A DNA stretch of 64,000 nt from Pseudobutyrivibrio sp. ACV-2 (GTDB lineage: Bacteria; Bacillota; Clostridia; Lachnospirales; Lachnospiraceae), in NCBI RefSeq assembly GCF_900107545.1, contig NZ_FNQZ01000001.1, positions 434,001 through 498,000 of the forward strand. Direction: 5' to 3'. The notes under the pieces are model-generated. The model did no database searches, was not told where the DNA came from, and saw only the letters and a program-made list of their open reading frames with translations. Position 1 is the stretch's first letter; each line of letters starts with the position of its first letter. This document shows, piece after piece, positions 55,474-63,724 of this stretch. The position numbers and the translations under genes were made by a program.

Positions 55474-56811
55474 TTAAACACTGGCTGCAAAGCCTTTTTC
55501 TGTATTCTGAACATCCTGAATATGTTCTTCATCAATTGCTGCGAAGCCTCTCTCAAGATCTTCGATGATATCGTCGATGTGCTCTGTACCAATTGAAAGT
55601 CTGATTGTAGACTGGGTAATTCCCTGATCTAAAAGTTCTTCCTCTGTAAGCTGTGAATGAGTTGTTGTCGCTGGGTGAATTACAAGGCTCTTTACATCTG
55701 CTACATTTGCAAGGATTGAGAAAATCTGAAGATTGTCAATAAACTTAAATGCCTCTTCCTTGCCACCTTTAATTTCAAATGTAAAGATGCTACCGCCATC
55801 CTTAGGGAAATATTTCTTGTAAAGCTCGTGATCTGGATGTTCCTCAAGTGATGGATGATTTACCTTGGCAACCTTTGGGTGATTCTTAAGGAACTCAACA
55901 ACCTTCGTAGTATTTTCAGCATGTCTATCAAGACGAAGTGGAAGTGTCTCGATACCCTGAAGAAGTAAGAATGCATTGAATGGTGAAATTGTAGCACCTG
56001 TATCACGAAGAAGAATTGCTCTGATGTATGTAACAAATGCTGCTGGTGCAGTTGCATCTGCAAATGAGATACCATGGTAGCTTGGGTTTGGCTCTGCGAT
56101 AGCAGGGAACTTTCCGCTCTTCTTCCAATCATAAGTACCAGCCTCAACGATTACACCACCAAGTGTAGTTCCGTGTCCACCGAAGAACTTTGTAGCTGAA
56201 TGAACCACGATGTCTGCACCGTGCTCGATTGGGCGAACCCAGTAAGAAGCACCAAATGTGTTGTCAACTACAAGTGGTAAATCATGACGATGAGCGATTT
56301 CTGCAAGTGCATCGATATCAGGGATATCTGAGTTTGGATTTCCAAGTGTCTCAATGTAGATTGCCTTTGTATCCTCTTTGATTGCATCCTCAACTTCCTT
56401 TAAGTTATGAGCATCTACGAATGTAGCTGTCACTCCGTACTGTGGAAGTGTATGAGCAAGTAAGTTGTAGCTACCTCCGTAGATTGTCTTTTGAGCTACA
56501 ATGTGTCCGCCGCCAGCTGCTAAAGCTTCGATTGTGTATGTGATAGCTGCTGCTCCAGATGCAACTGCAAGGGCTGCTGAACCACCTTCAAGTGCTGCTA
56601 CTCTTTGTTCTAAAACACCCTGTGTAGAATTTGTAAGTCTACCGTAAATATTTCCTGCATCTGCAAGACCAAACCTGTCAGCCGCATGCTGTGAATCTCT
56701 AAATACATACGATGTAGTCTGGTAAATAGGTACTGCTCTTGCATCTGATGCTGGGTCTGGGTTTTCCTGTCCTACGTGAAGTGCTAATGTTTCAAATCTA
56801 TAATTACTCAT
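55474..56811 (-). CDS. metY: O-acetylhomoserine sulfhydrylase (homocysteine synthase)
   Basis: Gamma-family PLP enzyme that makes homocysteine from O-acetylhomoserine and sulfide, feeding MetH. It has 445 residues, the length typical of MetY rather than MetB/MetC (about 380). Landmarks are SGAAAITYTIEALAAGGGHIVA, the VDNTFGASY segment and the PLP lysine Lys208 in HSATKFFGGHGTT. The start is fixed by AAAGGAG. It has a leader of about 175 bases carrying a cysteine-rich small open frame (56876-56959). Confidence 0.94.
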   Translation of the reverse strand: MSNYRFETLALHVGQENPDPASDARAVPIYQTTSYVFRDSQHAADRFGLADAGNIYGRLTNSTQGVLEQRVAALEGGSAALAVASGAAAITYTIEALAAGGGHIVAQKTIYGGSYNLLAHTLPQYGVTATFVDAHNLKEVEDAIKEDTKAIYIETLGNPNSDIPDIDALAEIAHRHDLPLVVDNTFGASYWVRPIEHGADIVVHSATKFFGGHGTTLGGVIVEAGTYDWKKSGKFPAIAEPNPSYHGISFADATAPAAFVTYIRAILLRDTGATISPFNAFLLLQGIETLPLRLDRHAENTTKVVEFLKNHPKVAKVNHPSLEEHPDHELYKKYFPKDGGSIFTFEIKGGKEEAFKFIDNLQIFSILANVADVKSLVIHPATTTHSQLTEEELLDQGITQSTIRLSIGTEHIDDIIEDLERGFAAIDEEHIQDVQNTEKGFAASV

Positions 56812-56875
56812 AATCTTTTCTCCTTTTCTAATTGAATTATTTATATAATCTCTCTTTTTATTCTAAAAATTTAAT

Positions 56876-56959
56876 CTAACAACATCGCTCGCAGTAACAA
56901 CACTGCATTCGTTCAATCCTAAAATTATGTCTGACAAAATCAATTAATAATTGCTTCAT
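56876..56959 (-). CDS. Cysteine-rich leader peptide ahead of metY-cysK (predicted)
   Basis: Small open frame of 27 codons plus stop inside the predicted metY transcript leader, 64 bases before metY. It starts with ATG at 56959 and ends MQCCYCERCC-stop, with five cysteines among the last eight residues; the rest is basic (several Arg). The upstream AAGGCAGG is a modest ribosome site. The cysteine codons include a short hairpin (GCAGT-GTTGTT-ACTGC). By analogy with cysteine-attenuation uORFs known in Actinobacteria, ribosome stalling at the Cys run could couple metY-cysK expression to Cys-tRNA supply. Translation is not proven. Confidence 0.6.
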   Translation of the reverse strand: MKQLLIDFVRHNFRIERMQCCYCERCC

Positions 56960-56995
56960 TTGTACTGCCTGCCTTTCTTGTTTGTTGATGAGATT

Positions 56996-57024
56996 ATAAT
57001 AAACGTTATTACCTACTAGGTCAA
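56996..57024 (-). promoter_or_regulatory. metY-cysK promoter
   Basis: Minus strand: -35 TTGACC (57019-57024), 17-base spacer, -10 TATTAT (56996-57001); an alternative -10 TATAAT lies at 56993-56998. The leader from here to metY is about 175 bases. Confidence 0.65.
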
Positions 57025-57030
57025 TAGGTT
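57012..57030. promoter_or_regulatory. ACCYA-N9-TRGGT operator over the metY -35 box
   Basis: On the minus strand ACCTATTGACCTAGTAGGT, an inverted repeat with arms ACCTA/TAGGT enclosing the -35 hexamer. The same design is found at metQ and iscS. It resembles sites of Rrf2-family (CymR/IscR) repressors by position, which is inference. Confidence 0.55.
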
Positions 57031-57047
57031 TTACAATTAGAAAAAAT

Positions 57048-57084
57048 TATAGCTGGTTATCAAACCAGTTGATAGCCAGCTATA
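57048..57084 (-). terminator. nifU terminator, abutting the metY promoter
   Basis: TAGCTGG-TATCAA / TTGATA-CCAGCTA stem followed on the minus strand by TAATTTTTTC. It ends the iscS-nifU transcript. Its inner repeat (TATCAA-N5-TTGATA, 57058-57074) is shared with the metQ upstream region and may double as a LysR-type binding site. Confidence 0.75.
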
Positions 57085-57094
57085 TAGTCATTCC

Positions 57095-57526
57095 TTATAC
57101 GTGACAAGCTTCAACTTCAGGATCTGGGAAATCCTTTGGATCATACTCGATGCCATTCTTATCATAGTAATCTCTTACTGCAGACTTGATTGCCTCCTCA
57201 GCAAGCACTGAGCAATGAAGCTTGTGTGCTGGAAGTCCATCTAATGCTTCTGTAACAGCCTGATTTGTAAGTGCGAGAGCCTCAGAAAGTGGCTTGCCCA
57301 TGATAAGCTCTGTTGCCATTGAGCTTGAAGCGATAGCACTACCGCAACCAAATGTTTCAAACTTTACATCTTCAATAACCTTTTCGTCATTAATCTTTAA
57401 GTATATTTTCATGATATCACCGCAGACTGGGTTACCTACCTCGCCTACTCCATCAGCGTTTTCAATTACTCCAACATTTCTTGGATTTCTGAAATGATCC
57501 ATTACCTTTTCACTATATAATGCCAT
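57095..57526 (-). CDS. nifU: Iron-sulfur cluster scaffold NifU/IscU
   Basis: A 143-residue scaffold on which IscS builds iron-sulfur clusters. The three cluster cysteines are Cys35 (NPVCGD), Cys61 (FGCGSA) and Cys105 (KLHCSVLA), with the conserved Asp37. A short C-terminal tail adds one Cys (EACHV). It starts 38 bases after iscS and is its partner. Confidence 0.95.
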   Translation of the reverse strand: MALYSEKVMDHFRNPRNVGVIENADGVGEVGNPVCGDIMKIYLKINDEKVIEDVKFETFGCGSAIASSSMATELIMGKPLSEALALTNQAVTEALDGLPAHKLHCSVLAEEAIKSAVRDYYDKNGIEYDPKDFPDPEVEACHV

Positions 57527-57564
57527 TATTTGTCTCCTTCTTTCTATATATTATTAATCAATAA

Positions 57565-58773
57565 TTAAACTGCCTCTTTGTGCTCAGCAAAAACGTGTGG
57601 TCTCTTGCCACTTACTAAATCACCCCAGAAAGGTGAGAAGCTTCTGAGATATTCGATAACCTCAGCAACTGATTTAATAATGTAGTCTACCTGCTCCTCT
57701 GTAGCATCCTCACCAAGAGAGATTCTAAGTGAACCATGAGCCACCTCATGCGGACGGCCAATTGCAAGTAAAACGTGGCTTGGATCAAGTGAGCCTGATG
57801 TACAAGCAGAACCTGATGATACAGAAATTCCCTTGTCATCTAAAAGAAGAAGTAATGATTCTCCTTCGATTCCTTCAAAGCAGAAGTTTACATTTGACTT
57901 TACTCTGTGAACTCTGTCGCCATTAAGCTCTGAATAAGGAATATTAGATAATCCTTCAATAAGTCTATCCTGAAGCTTAGCAAATTTTTCGTTATTAGCA
58001 TCGATATTTGCTACTGCATCCTCAAGGGCAACTGTCATACCAACGATGCCAGCAAGGTTTTCTGTACCTGCTCTCTTACCACGTTCCTGGGCACCACCGT
58101 TGATAACATTTGTAAGAACGATACCGCCTCTTGCATAAAGAACACCGACACCCTTTGGTCCGTGGAACTTATGAGCTGAAATTGAAAGCATATCAATGTT
58201 CTGGTCCTTAACATCGATGTGGACATGGCTTACTGCCTGAACAGCATCTGTGTGGAAAATAACCCCCTTCTCCTTGCAGATTGCACCGATTTCATCGATA
58301 GGCTGGATTGTTCCAATTTCGTTATTTGCGTACATGATTGTAACTAAAGCTGTATCCTCACGTATAGCATCTCTTACCTGCTCAGGTGTTACAACACCAT
58401 TTGAATGTACGTCTAAAAGCTCGATTTCAAAGCCTTCCTTTTCAAGAACATTTAATGTGTGAAGTACTGCATGGTGCTCAAACTTTGTTGAAATGATATG
58501 TTTCTTGCCCTTCTTTGCTCCAATACGTGCTGCCGAAATGATTGCCTGGTTGTCAGCCTCACTTCCGCCTGATGTAAAATATATTTCTCTAGGAGCTGCA
58601 CCAAGAATCTTTGCGATTCTCTCTCTTGACTCCTCAAGTACCTCCTTCGCCTTCTGGCCAACTGTATAAAGGCTTGATGGATTTCCATAAACCTCAGTAA
58701 AATATGGTAACATTGCTTCTACAACCTTTGGACTAACAGCGGTTGTTGCTGCATTATCTGCGTAAACAAACAT
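57565..58773 (-). CDS. iscS: Cysteine desulfurase NifS/IscS
   Basis: PLP enzyme that removes sulfur from cysteine and passes it to NifU. It has 402 residues. The PLP lysine is Lys202 in [12 protein letters not shown]; the persulfide-forming Cys324 sits in [17 protein letters not shown], the group I (long loop) type. The ribosome site is AAAGGAAG. Its promoter carries two palindromes, suggesting feedback control by sulfur or cluster status. Confidence 0.95.
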   Translation of the reverse strand: MFVYADNAATTAVSPKVVEAMLPYFTEVYGNPSSLYTVGQKAKEVLEESRERIAKILGAAPREIYFTSGGSEADNQAIISAARIGAKKGKKHIISTKFEHHAVLHTLNVLEKEGFEIELLDVHSNGVVTPEQVRDAIREDTALVTIMYANNEIGTIQPIDEIGAICKEKGVIFHTDAVQAVSHVHIDVKDQNIDMLSISAHKFHGPKGVGVLYARGGIVLTNVINGGAQERGKRAGTENLAGIVGMTVALEDAVANIDANNEKFAKLQDRLIEGLSNIPYSELNGDRVHRVKSNVNFCFEGIEGESLLLLLDDKGISVSSGSACTSGSLDPSHVLLAIGRPHEVAHGSLRISLGEDATEEQVDYIIKSVAEVIEYLRSFSPFWGDLVSGKRPHVFAEHKEAV

Positions 58774-58804
58774 TTTTATCTTCCTTTCACATTTTTCACA
58801 TATT

Positions 58805-58821
58805 TACCTACTGCGTAGGTA
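58805..58821. promoter_or_regulatory. Second iscS operator near the transcription start
   Basis: TACCTAC-TGC-GTAGGTA, a perfect 7-base inverted repeat around the predicted start of the iscS transcript. Confidence 0.5.
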
Positions 58822-58828
58822 TGCGAAT

Positions 58829-58865
58829 ACTATAAAAAAATTCACCTATTCAGTCAATAGGTGAA
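58829..58865 (-). promoter_or_regulatory. iscS-nifU promoter with overlapping palindrome
   Basis: Minus strand: -35 TTGACT (58852-58857), 17-base spacer, -10 TATAGT (58829-58834). A perfect 10-base inverted repeat with 5-base centre (58841-58865; core ACCTATTGACTGAATAGGT) encloses the -35. Confidence 0.65.
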
Positions 58866-58908
58866 TCTCAAAAATATCCTTATTGCGACATTTTATCAAA
58901 ATCATTTA

Positions 58909-60318
58909 TCAATGTCTTTTTATCTTTCCACTTGCAGTCTTTTCGAATTCTTCAGTAGTAAATTCTATGTTATGGATACGCTTGTATAACGGTAGCGTTT
59001 TGTTTAAGTCTGAAACGTATTCACGTATATCTTCATGATATTCTTTTGGGGCAAATACTCCTGCCACAATTCTATCTATGCTCTCATACACTTTGCATTC
59101 CACTATGGAATCACACTTATAAAGCATTTTCTCTAATTCTTCAGGGCTGACATTTTCCCCACTTGAAAGAATAATAAGATTTTTCTTTCGACCGGTAATA
59201 TAAACATAGCCATCCTGATCAATGTAACCTAAATCGCCTGTATGAATGACACCACCCCGCAGACATTTATCGGTCTCTTTATAGTTATTATAGTAACCTT
59301 GCATTATCTGCTGGCCTGATATACAAATCTCTTCATCCTGGATAAAGAGGTTGACTCCTGGGATAGGTAAGCCTACTGATTCTATGTGATTTCCAATATC
59401 GAAATTACAGGTAACATTTCCACCAGTCTCTGTCATACCATAGAACTGACAAAAGCGAATTCCATTATTTAAAAATGCATCAACTGTTTCTCTATCGATT
59501 TTAGCCCCGGCAGTGGCAACTAAATTTAAACCGCCTAGCCTTGAGGTATTGCCTCTTTTTATAGCCTTCTTCCACAGTTTTAAAACAGCAGGGGTGGCGA
59601 AACCTACGTCAATGCTCTCTCCATCTAAATCAAATAAAATATTTTTAGGATTAGCACTCAAATACAACGTACAACCACATTCCAAACTTCCAAGTAACGC
59701 AACAATACCTGCCACATGATAAAACGGAAAATTGTTGTAAATCTTCATTCCAGGAAGAGCATCCGGCCCACCCATAAAATCAGAATTGATTATTTGCTTT
59801 TTTACCCCGAATTGGTTAGCGACAGTAAGAACTACACCCTTAGATAAACTAGTAGTTCCTGAGGTGTATATAATGAACAAAGGATTGTCTGCCTCATCCT
59901 CAGAAAAATCTGTCAGTGTCATCAAGTTACTATGAACTAACAGTGTCGCTTTATTATATTGGGGAACATCTATTGAAATCTTCTCCTGATATTCCTTATC
60001 TATAATTATTGCTTCAGTTTCTGAATCATTAATGATATGGCTAATATTGTCTGTGCTTTCATATGAATTAATCGGAATAACTACTGCTCTGCTAAAAACC
60101 AAAGCCAGCATGATGATAGTGTAATCTATATTACTTTCACACAGAAGACCTATATGACGACCTCTTAAGTCTCCAAAAGTCCGATTAAGATTGTAGGCAC
60201 AAAAAGATACTTCTTTTAAGTATTCATTGTAACTTAGCTCGAAGCTGTCTTTACCTGCCAAGCTTTTGAAGGCAGTCATGTTTCCGAATTCTTCTATAAT
60301 CTTTATGAAATCTAACAT
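58909..60318 (-). CDS. AMP-dependent acyl/aminoacyl ligase (carrier-protein loading)
   Basis: A 469-residue adenylate-forming enzyme. The phosphate loop is YTSGTTSLSKGV (about 151-162); the adenine motif is FYGMTETGG, the ribose Asp is in HTGDLGYIDQDGYVYITGRKK, and the C-terminal catalytic Lys lies in KTASGKIKR at the end. The next upstream gene encodes a carrier protein, so the ligase probably loads it. The substrate (fatty acid, amino acid or other acid) cannot be told. It resembles DltA in size and setting, but the transferase partner is different. Confidence 0.88.
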   Translation of the reverse strand: MLDFIKIIEEFGNMTAFKSLAGKDSFELSYNEYLKEVSFCAYNLNRTFGDLRGRHIGLLCESNIDYTIIMLALVFSRAVVIPINSYESTDNISHIINDSETEAIIIDKEYQEKISIDVPQYNKATLLVHSNLMTLTDFSEDEADNPLFIIYTSGTTSLSKGVVLTVANQFGVKKQIINSDFMGGPDALPGMKIYNNFPFYHVAGIVALLGSLECGCTLYLSANPKNILFDLDGESIDVGFATPAVLKLWKKAIKRGNTSRLGGLNLVATAGAKIDRETVDAFLNNGIRFCQFYGMTETGGNVTCNFDIGNHIESVGLPIPGVNLFIQDEEICISGQQIMQGYYNNYKETDKCLRGGVIHTGDLGYIDQDGYVYITGRKKNLIILSSGENVSPEELEKMLYKCDSIVECKVYESIDRIVAGVFAPKEYHEDIREYVSDLNKTLPLYKRIHNIEFTTEEFEKTASGKIKRH

Positions 60319-60338
60319 TTTAACCTTCCTATGCTTTG

Positions 60339-60566
60339 TTATCTTGTTTCTAAGAGTTTCACAATGTCAGCAACTGATTCTACAGCCAATAATTCTTTTT
60401 CTGTAATTGAGACAGAAAATTCTTCTTCTATTTTTGATACAATGGCCAATATCTCAAGAGATGCCAAATCCAAATCATCTATCAAAAGACTGTTTTCATT
60501 TATATCTGATTGAGGAATATCTGCCACATCTTCTATTATGCTAACTATTTTGTTATATATTTCCAT
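60339..60566 (-). CDS. Acyl/peptidyl carrier protein
   Basis: A 75-residue acidic four-helix carrier. The phosphopantetheine serine is Ser36 in DLDLASLEIL; the usual DSL is spelt ASL here. It is coded directly between a membrane acyltransferase (no gap) and an AMP ligase (20-base gap), so it serves this cluster and not the fatty-acid synthase. Confidence 0.9.
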   Translation of the reverse strand: MEIYNKIVSIIEDVADIPQSDINENSLLIDDLDLASLEILAIVSKIEEEFSVSITEKELLAVESVADIVKLLETR

Positions 60567-61682
60567 TTATGCCTTATGCTCCTTTTGTAATATTGGTTTG
60601 TTAAACTTTGGAATACGCACCATAATCTTGCGTTTAAACTTTACAAAAGTATAGGTTGCTAAAATGACAGCCACCGCTCTTACTCCAAATTGAATAAGAT
60701 TCCTAAGGAGCAGACTACCAGTCCAATTCTGTACGAATCTATCCTGTATTATTTCTCCAAATGACTTAAGTTCTATCGAATGAATACATAATACATAAAA
60801 TGAATATCTACCAATCCTTCTTATTTGAGTAATTAAAAAGCTATTGAATCTATTCAGGAGTAGAAAGATATATATATATCCCATAGATATAATAATATTT
60901 CCAATAATTGAAATAGGACCTAAAGTATATACGCAATGTGCCATATTCAAATCATCACCGAATCCCTTAAGCACCATTGAAAATAGAAACGTCCCTAATA
61001 TAATCAAAACCTTTTTTCTTAAAGTATTGTTAGTAACAAAGAACTTCTTTTTCTTTGAAAAATATCCGACGTATATATACAATGTGGCAATAAATCCTTG
61101 TGATAAACAAAATGGGACTGGTCGCCCAAGGCTTAGATACCACCCAGCACATGCAATCATTAACACTACTAATAATAGCTTTTTGCCCTCCAGGAGATTA
61201 AGCAATTGATTAAAGATAAGATTGCCGATGATTAAAGCTAATAAAAACCAGTTAGGCGATGCTGCTGAATATCCAAGTAGGATATTTATAAAACTTCTTG
61301 ATGCTTCTTCTAATGAAGAATGTATGTTTCTTGTAACAAAACATAAGAAGAAAAATTTTACAATTGCTACTAAAAACATTGAAACAATATAGGGAATCAA
61401 AAGCGTCTTACACTGCTTTTTAAGACATTTCTTCAAAGTAGTTTTACGAAAGCCGTACCCACTAAGGATAAACATTATAGGCATTGAAGCCACGCCTAGT
61501 ATGTACGTAAAAATATACAGCACCAACACTAATGGATTATAATTTCCAATAAGAGTTTCCTGGCCCTGCATAAAGTCGAATAGTCCGGAAGTATGTGATA
61601 ACATGACAATAAGCATAATACTTCCCTTCAGGAAATCAAACATTCCTAGAGTATTCCTTATTTCATAATTATTTTTTTTCAT
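60567..61682 (-). CDS. Membrane acyltransferase, acyltransferase-3 family
   Basis: A 371-residue membrane protein with about ten hydrophobic segments of the acyltransferase-3 (PF01757-like) type. Typical features are the N-terminal FDFLKGSIMLIVMLSH with the catalytic His, the MPIMFILSGYGFRK segment and a basic cytoplasmic tail. Such proteins acylate sugars, lipids or peptides at the cell surface. First gene of the three-gene cluster. Low GC compared with its neighbours hints at recent acquisition. Confidence 0.85.
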   Translation of the reverse strand: MKKNNYEIRNTLGMFDFLKGSIMLIVMLSHTSGLFDFMQGQETLIGNYNPLVLVLYIFTYILGVASMPIMFILSGYGFRKTTLKKCLKKQCKTLLIPYIVSMFLVAIVKFFFLCFVTRNIHSSLEEASRSFINILLGYSAASPNWFLLALIIGNLIFNQLLNLLEGKKLLLVVLMIACAGWYLSLGRPVPFCLSQGFIATLYIYVGYFSKKKKFFVTNNTLRKKVLIILGTFLFSMVLKGFGDDLNMAHCVYTLGPISIIGNIIISMGYIYIFLLLNRFNSFLITQIRRIGRYSFYVLCIHSIELKSFGEIIQDRFVQNWTGSLLLRNLIQFGVRAVAVILATYTFVKFKRKIMVRIPKFNKPILQKEHKA

Positions 61683-61961
61683 ATATTACCATCCCTATGA
61701 AAAGTATTACAAAAAGTTAACTTATTTACTAATTTTCTGAAAAATAACTCTCCCCTACACTTTTCGTATCTCATTGATTTTAATATATTTCATCAAATTT
61801 ATAACACTATTCTTTGTAGCTAATTTCTTAAATAATTATACAAAATAACCAAATATATAAAAAAATAGCGGCATAGCCTAAAAAGATAATATCTTTATGA
61901 CTATCCGCTACCTTTTATCACATTGAGAGTTTATTTATTTTAGAGGAATTAACTATATTGT
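61683..61961. other. Gene-free gap of 279 bases
   Basis: AT-rich, holding the metQ terminator (61865-61910) and presumably the promoter of the acyltransferase cluster. I could not place a convincing -35/-10 pair. Confidence 0.5.
61865..61910 (-). terminator. metQ terminator
   Basis: Stem TAGCGG-ATAG / CTAT-CCGCTA with inner AAAGATA/TATCTTT pairing, followed on the minus strand by ATTTTTTTATA. Confidence 0.8.
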
Positions 61962-62852
61962 TTACTCGAAAGGAACTACTGCCCCATCGTAAGTATCTGT
62001 AATATATTTCTTTACGTCATCTGACTTAAGAACATCTACAAGAACCTTAATGCCATCGTTGTTTTCATTTCCTTCTGCTACTGCAATAATGTTAACGTAT
62101 GTCTTTGCAGCTTCCGAATCTGATGCCTCGTAAGCGATTGAATCCTTTGCTACAGAAAAGCCTGCTTCAAGGGCGTAGTTACCATTTAATACTACATAGG
62201 CAACCTCATCCTTAACACGTGCAACCTGAGCTGCTTCAAGCTCCTGAATTTCAATATTCTTTGGATTATCAACAATATCCTTGATTGTAGCCTTTAAGCC
62301 CACACCATCCTTTAGTGTAAGAAGTCCATTGTCCTGAAGAAGAAGTAAAGCTCTTGCTTCGTTTGTAGTATCGTTTGGAACTGCGATAACATCACCCTCT
62401 GAAACATCATCGAGTGTAGCCTTTGTTCCTGGGTAAATACCAAATGGCTCATAGTGAATATCGCCTGCATCTACAAGATGTGTTCCCTGCTCCTCATTGA
62501 AGCTGTCAAGATATGGAACATGCTGGAAGTAGTTTGCATCAAACTCACCTGACTCTACTACAAGGTTTGGCTGAACATAATCATCAAAAACTGTGACATC
62601 TAACTTATAGCCCTTTTCCTCAAGTAAAGGTGCCGCATACTCTAAAATCTCTGAATGAGGTGTAGCAGATGCTGCAACCTTAATAGTCTTAAGCTCTGCT
62701 GGAGCTGCCTCTGTAGCTTCAGTAGCTTCGCTGCTCTCTTCCTGTGTATTTTCTGCAGTACTTGTAGCTGCACTGTCAGATGAACCGCAACCTGTAAGTG
62801 CTCCAAGTACAAATGTTGTTCCTAAAATGCTTGCTAAAATTTTCTTTGTCAT
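61962..62852 (-). CDS. metQ: Methionine ABC transporter substrate-binding lipoprotein MetQ
   Basis: NlpA/MetQ lipoprotein of 296 residues. The signal peptide ends in LTGC (Cys22), followed by a Ser/Thr/Glu-rich linker. Core motifs are IKVAASATPHSEILEYAAPLL, FDANYFQHVPYLDSFN, VAVPNDTTNEARALLLLQDNGL and the C-terminal VLVDVLKSDDVKKYI. It binds methionine and hands it to MetI. It is separated from metI by 212 bases with a terminator and has its own promoter. Confidence 0.95.
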   Translation of the reverse strand: MTKKILASILGTTFVLGALTGCGSSDSAATSTAENTQEESSEATEATEAAPAELKTIKVAASATPHSEILEYAAPLLEEKGYKLDVTVFDDYVQPNLVVESGEFDANYFQHVPYLDSFNEEQGTHLVDAGDIHYEPFGIYPGTKATLDDVSEGDVIAVPNDTTNEARALLLLQDNGLLTLKDGVGLKATIKDIVDNPKNIEIQELEAAQVARVKDEVAYVVLNGNYALEAGFSVAKDSIAYEASDSEAAKTYVNIIAVAEGNENNDGIKVLVDVLKSDDVKKYITDTYDGAVVPFE

Positions 62853-62886
62853 ATCCTTTTTCTCCTTTGCCGTTGTCTATGATAAA

Positions 62887-62915
62887 GTTATAATCCTTAT
62901 TACCCTACAGGTCAA
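62887..62915 (-). promoter_or_regulatory. metQ promoter
   Basis: Minus strand: -35 TTGACC (62910-62915), 17-base spacer, -10 TATAAC (62887-62892). The leader to metQ is short and has no small open frame like that of metY. Confidence 0.7.
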
Positions 62916-62921
62916 TGGGTT
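62903..62921. promoter_or_regulatory. ACCYA-N9-WRGGT operator over the metQ -35 box
   Basis: Minus strand ACCCATTGACCTGTAGGGT, arms ACCC/GGGT around the -35 box, in the same position as the metY and iscS sites. Confidence 0.55.
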
Positions 62922-62948
62922 TTATCATAGAGAAAAACTATAGTATGT

Positions 62949-62965
62949 TATCAATTAAATTGATA
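62949..62965. promoter_or_regulatory. LysR-type inverted repeat upstream of metQ
   Basis: TATCAA-N5-TTGATA, embedded in the longer palindrome GTTATCAATT...AATTGATAAC. It ends 33 bases before the -35, exactly as the copy ahead of metY does. Position fits an activator site. Confidence 0.55.
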
Positions 62966-63022
62966 ACTAATGGGTATTGCACACAATTAGGAGGATTTCC
63001 GCTCACTGTAACTAATATAAAA

Positions 63023-63048
63023 AGTGCTGAGAAATCAATTCTCAGCAC
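63023..63048 (-). terminator. metI terminator
   Basis: GTGCTGAGAA / TTCTCAGCAC stem followed by TTTTTATATT on the minus strand, between metI and metQ. Confidence 0.8.
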
Positions 63049-63064
63049 CTAATAACTAAATTAT

Positions 63065-63724
63065 TTATTTCTTATGATCAAATTTCTTGGCAATGGCCAT
63101 TCCACTGTTCTGGAAAATCTGGAACAACACAATAAGCAAAATAACTGTCACTATCATGATATCTGTCTCATAACGATAATAACCATAACGAACAGCAATA
63201 TCTCCAAGACCGCCACCACCAACAGTACCTGCCATGGCAGAATATCCAAAGACTGTTCCAAGGGCGATTGTAGCATTTGTAATTAAAGATGTACGAGCCT
63301 CAACCAAAAGTACCTTGAATACAATCTGCGCATTGCTGGCACCCATTGATTTAGCGGCTTCAATAACACCTGCATCTACTTCCTTAAGAGAAGCCTCCAC
63401 CATTCTGGCAATGTATGGCGCAGCTGAAATAACAAGTGGCACAATAGTAGCTGTGCTACCATATGACTTTCCTACCACAAGTCTTGTGAAAGGAATAAGT
63501 AAAATAAGCAAAATCAAAAATGGAACAGAACGAACCAAATTTGAAACTACGTCTAAAATCTTGTATAAAATTGGGTTTGGCTTTAATCCATTAACATCTG
63601 AAATGGTAAGCAATATTCCCATTGGAAGTCCAAGTACATATCCTAAAAATGTTGAAACCACGCTCATGTAGATAGTCTGGAGAATTCCTTCTAATATCAT
63701 ATTTACAATGGTACTATCCCACAT
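63065..63724 (-). CDS. metI: Methionine ABC transporter permease MetI
   Basis: Permease of 219 residues with five predicted membrane segments. The docking loop is [23 protein letters not shown] prefer the ATG at 63724, 8 bases from GGAGG; an ATG at 63730 is too close to that site. It overlaps metN by 11 bases. Confidence 0.93.
   Translation of the reverse strand: MWDSTIVNMILEGILQTIYMSVVSTFLGYVLGLPMGILLTISDVNGLKPNPILYKILDVVSNLVRSVPFLILLILLIPFTRLVVGKSYGSTATIVPLVISAAPYIARMVEASLKEVDAGVIEAAKSMGASNAQIVFKVLLVEARTSLITNATIALGTVFGYSAMAGTVGGGGLGDIAVRYGYYRYETDIMIVTVILLIVLFQIFQNSGMAIAKKFDHKK

Noticed and set aside
56811-57000. SAM-I or T-box riboswitch in the metY leader
   Set aside because: I found neither the conserved SAM-I core nor a T-box sequence; the cysteine-rich open frame is the only clear feature.
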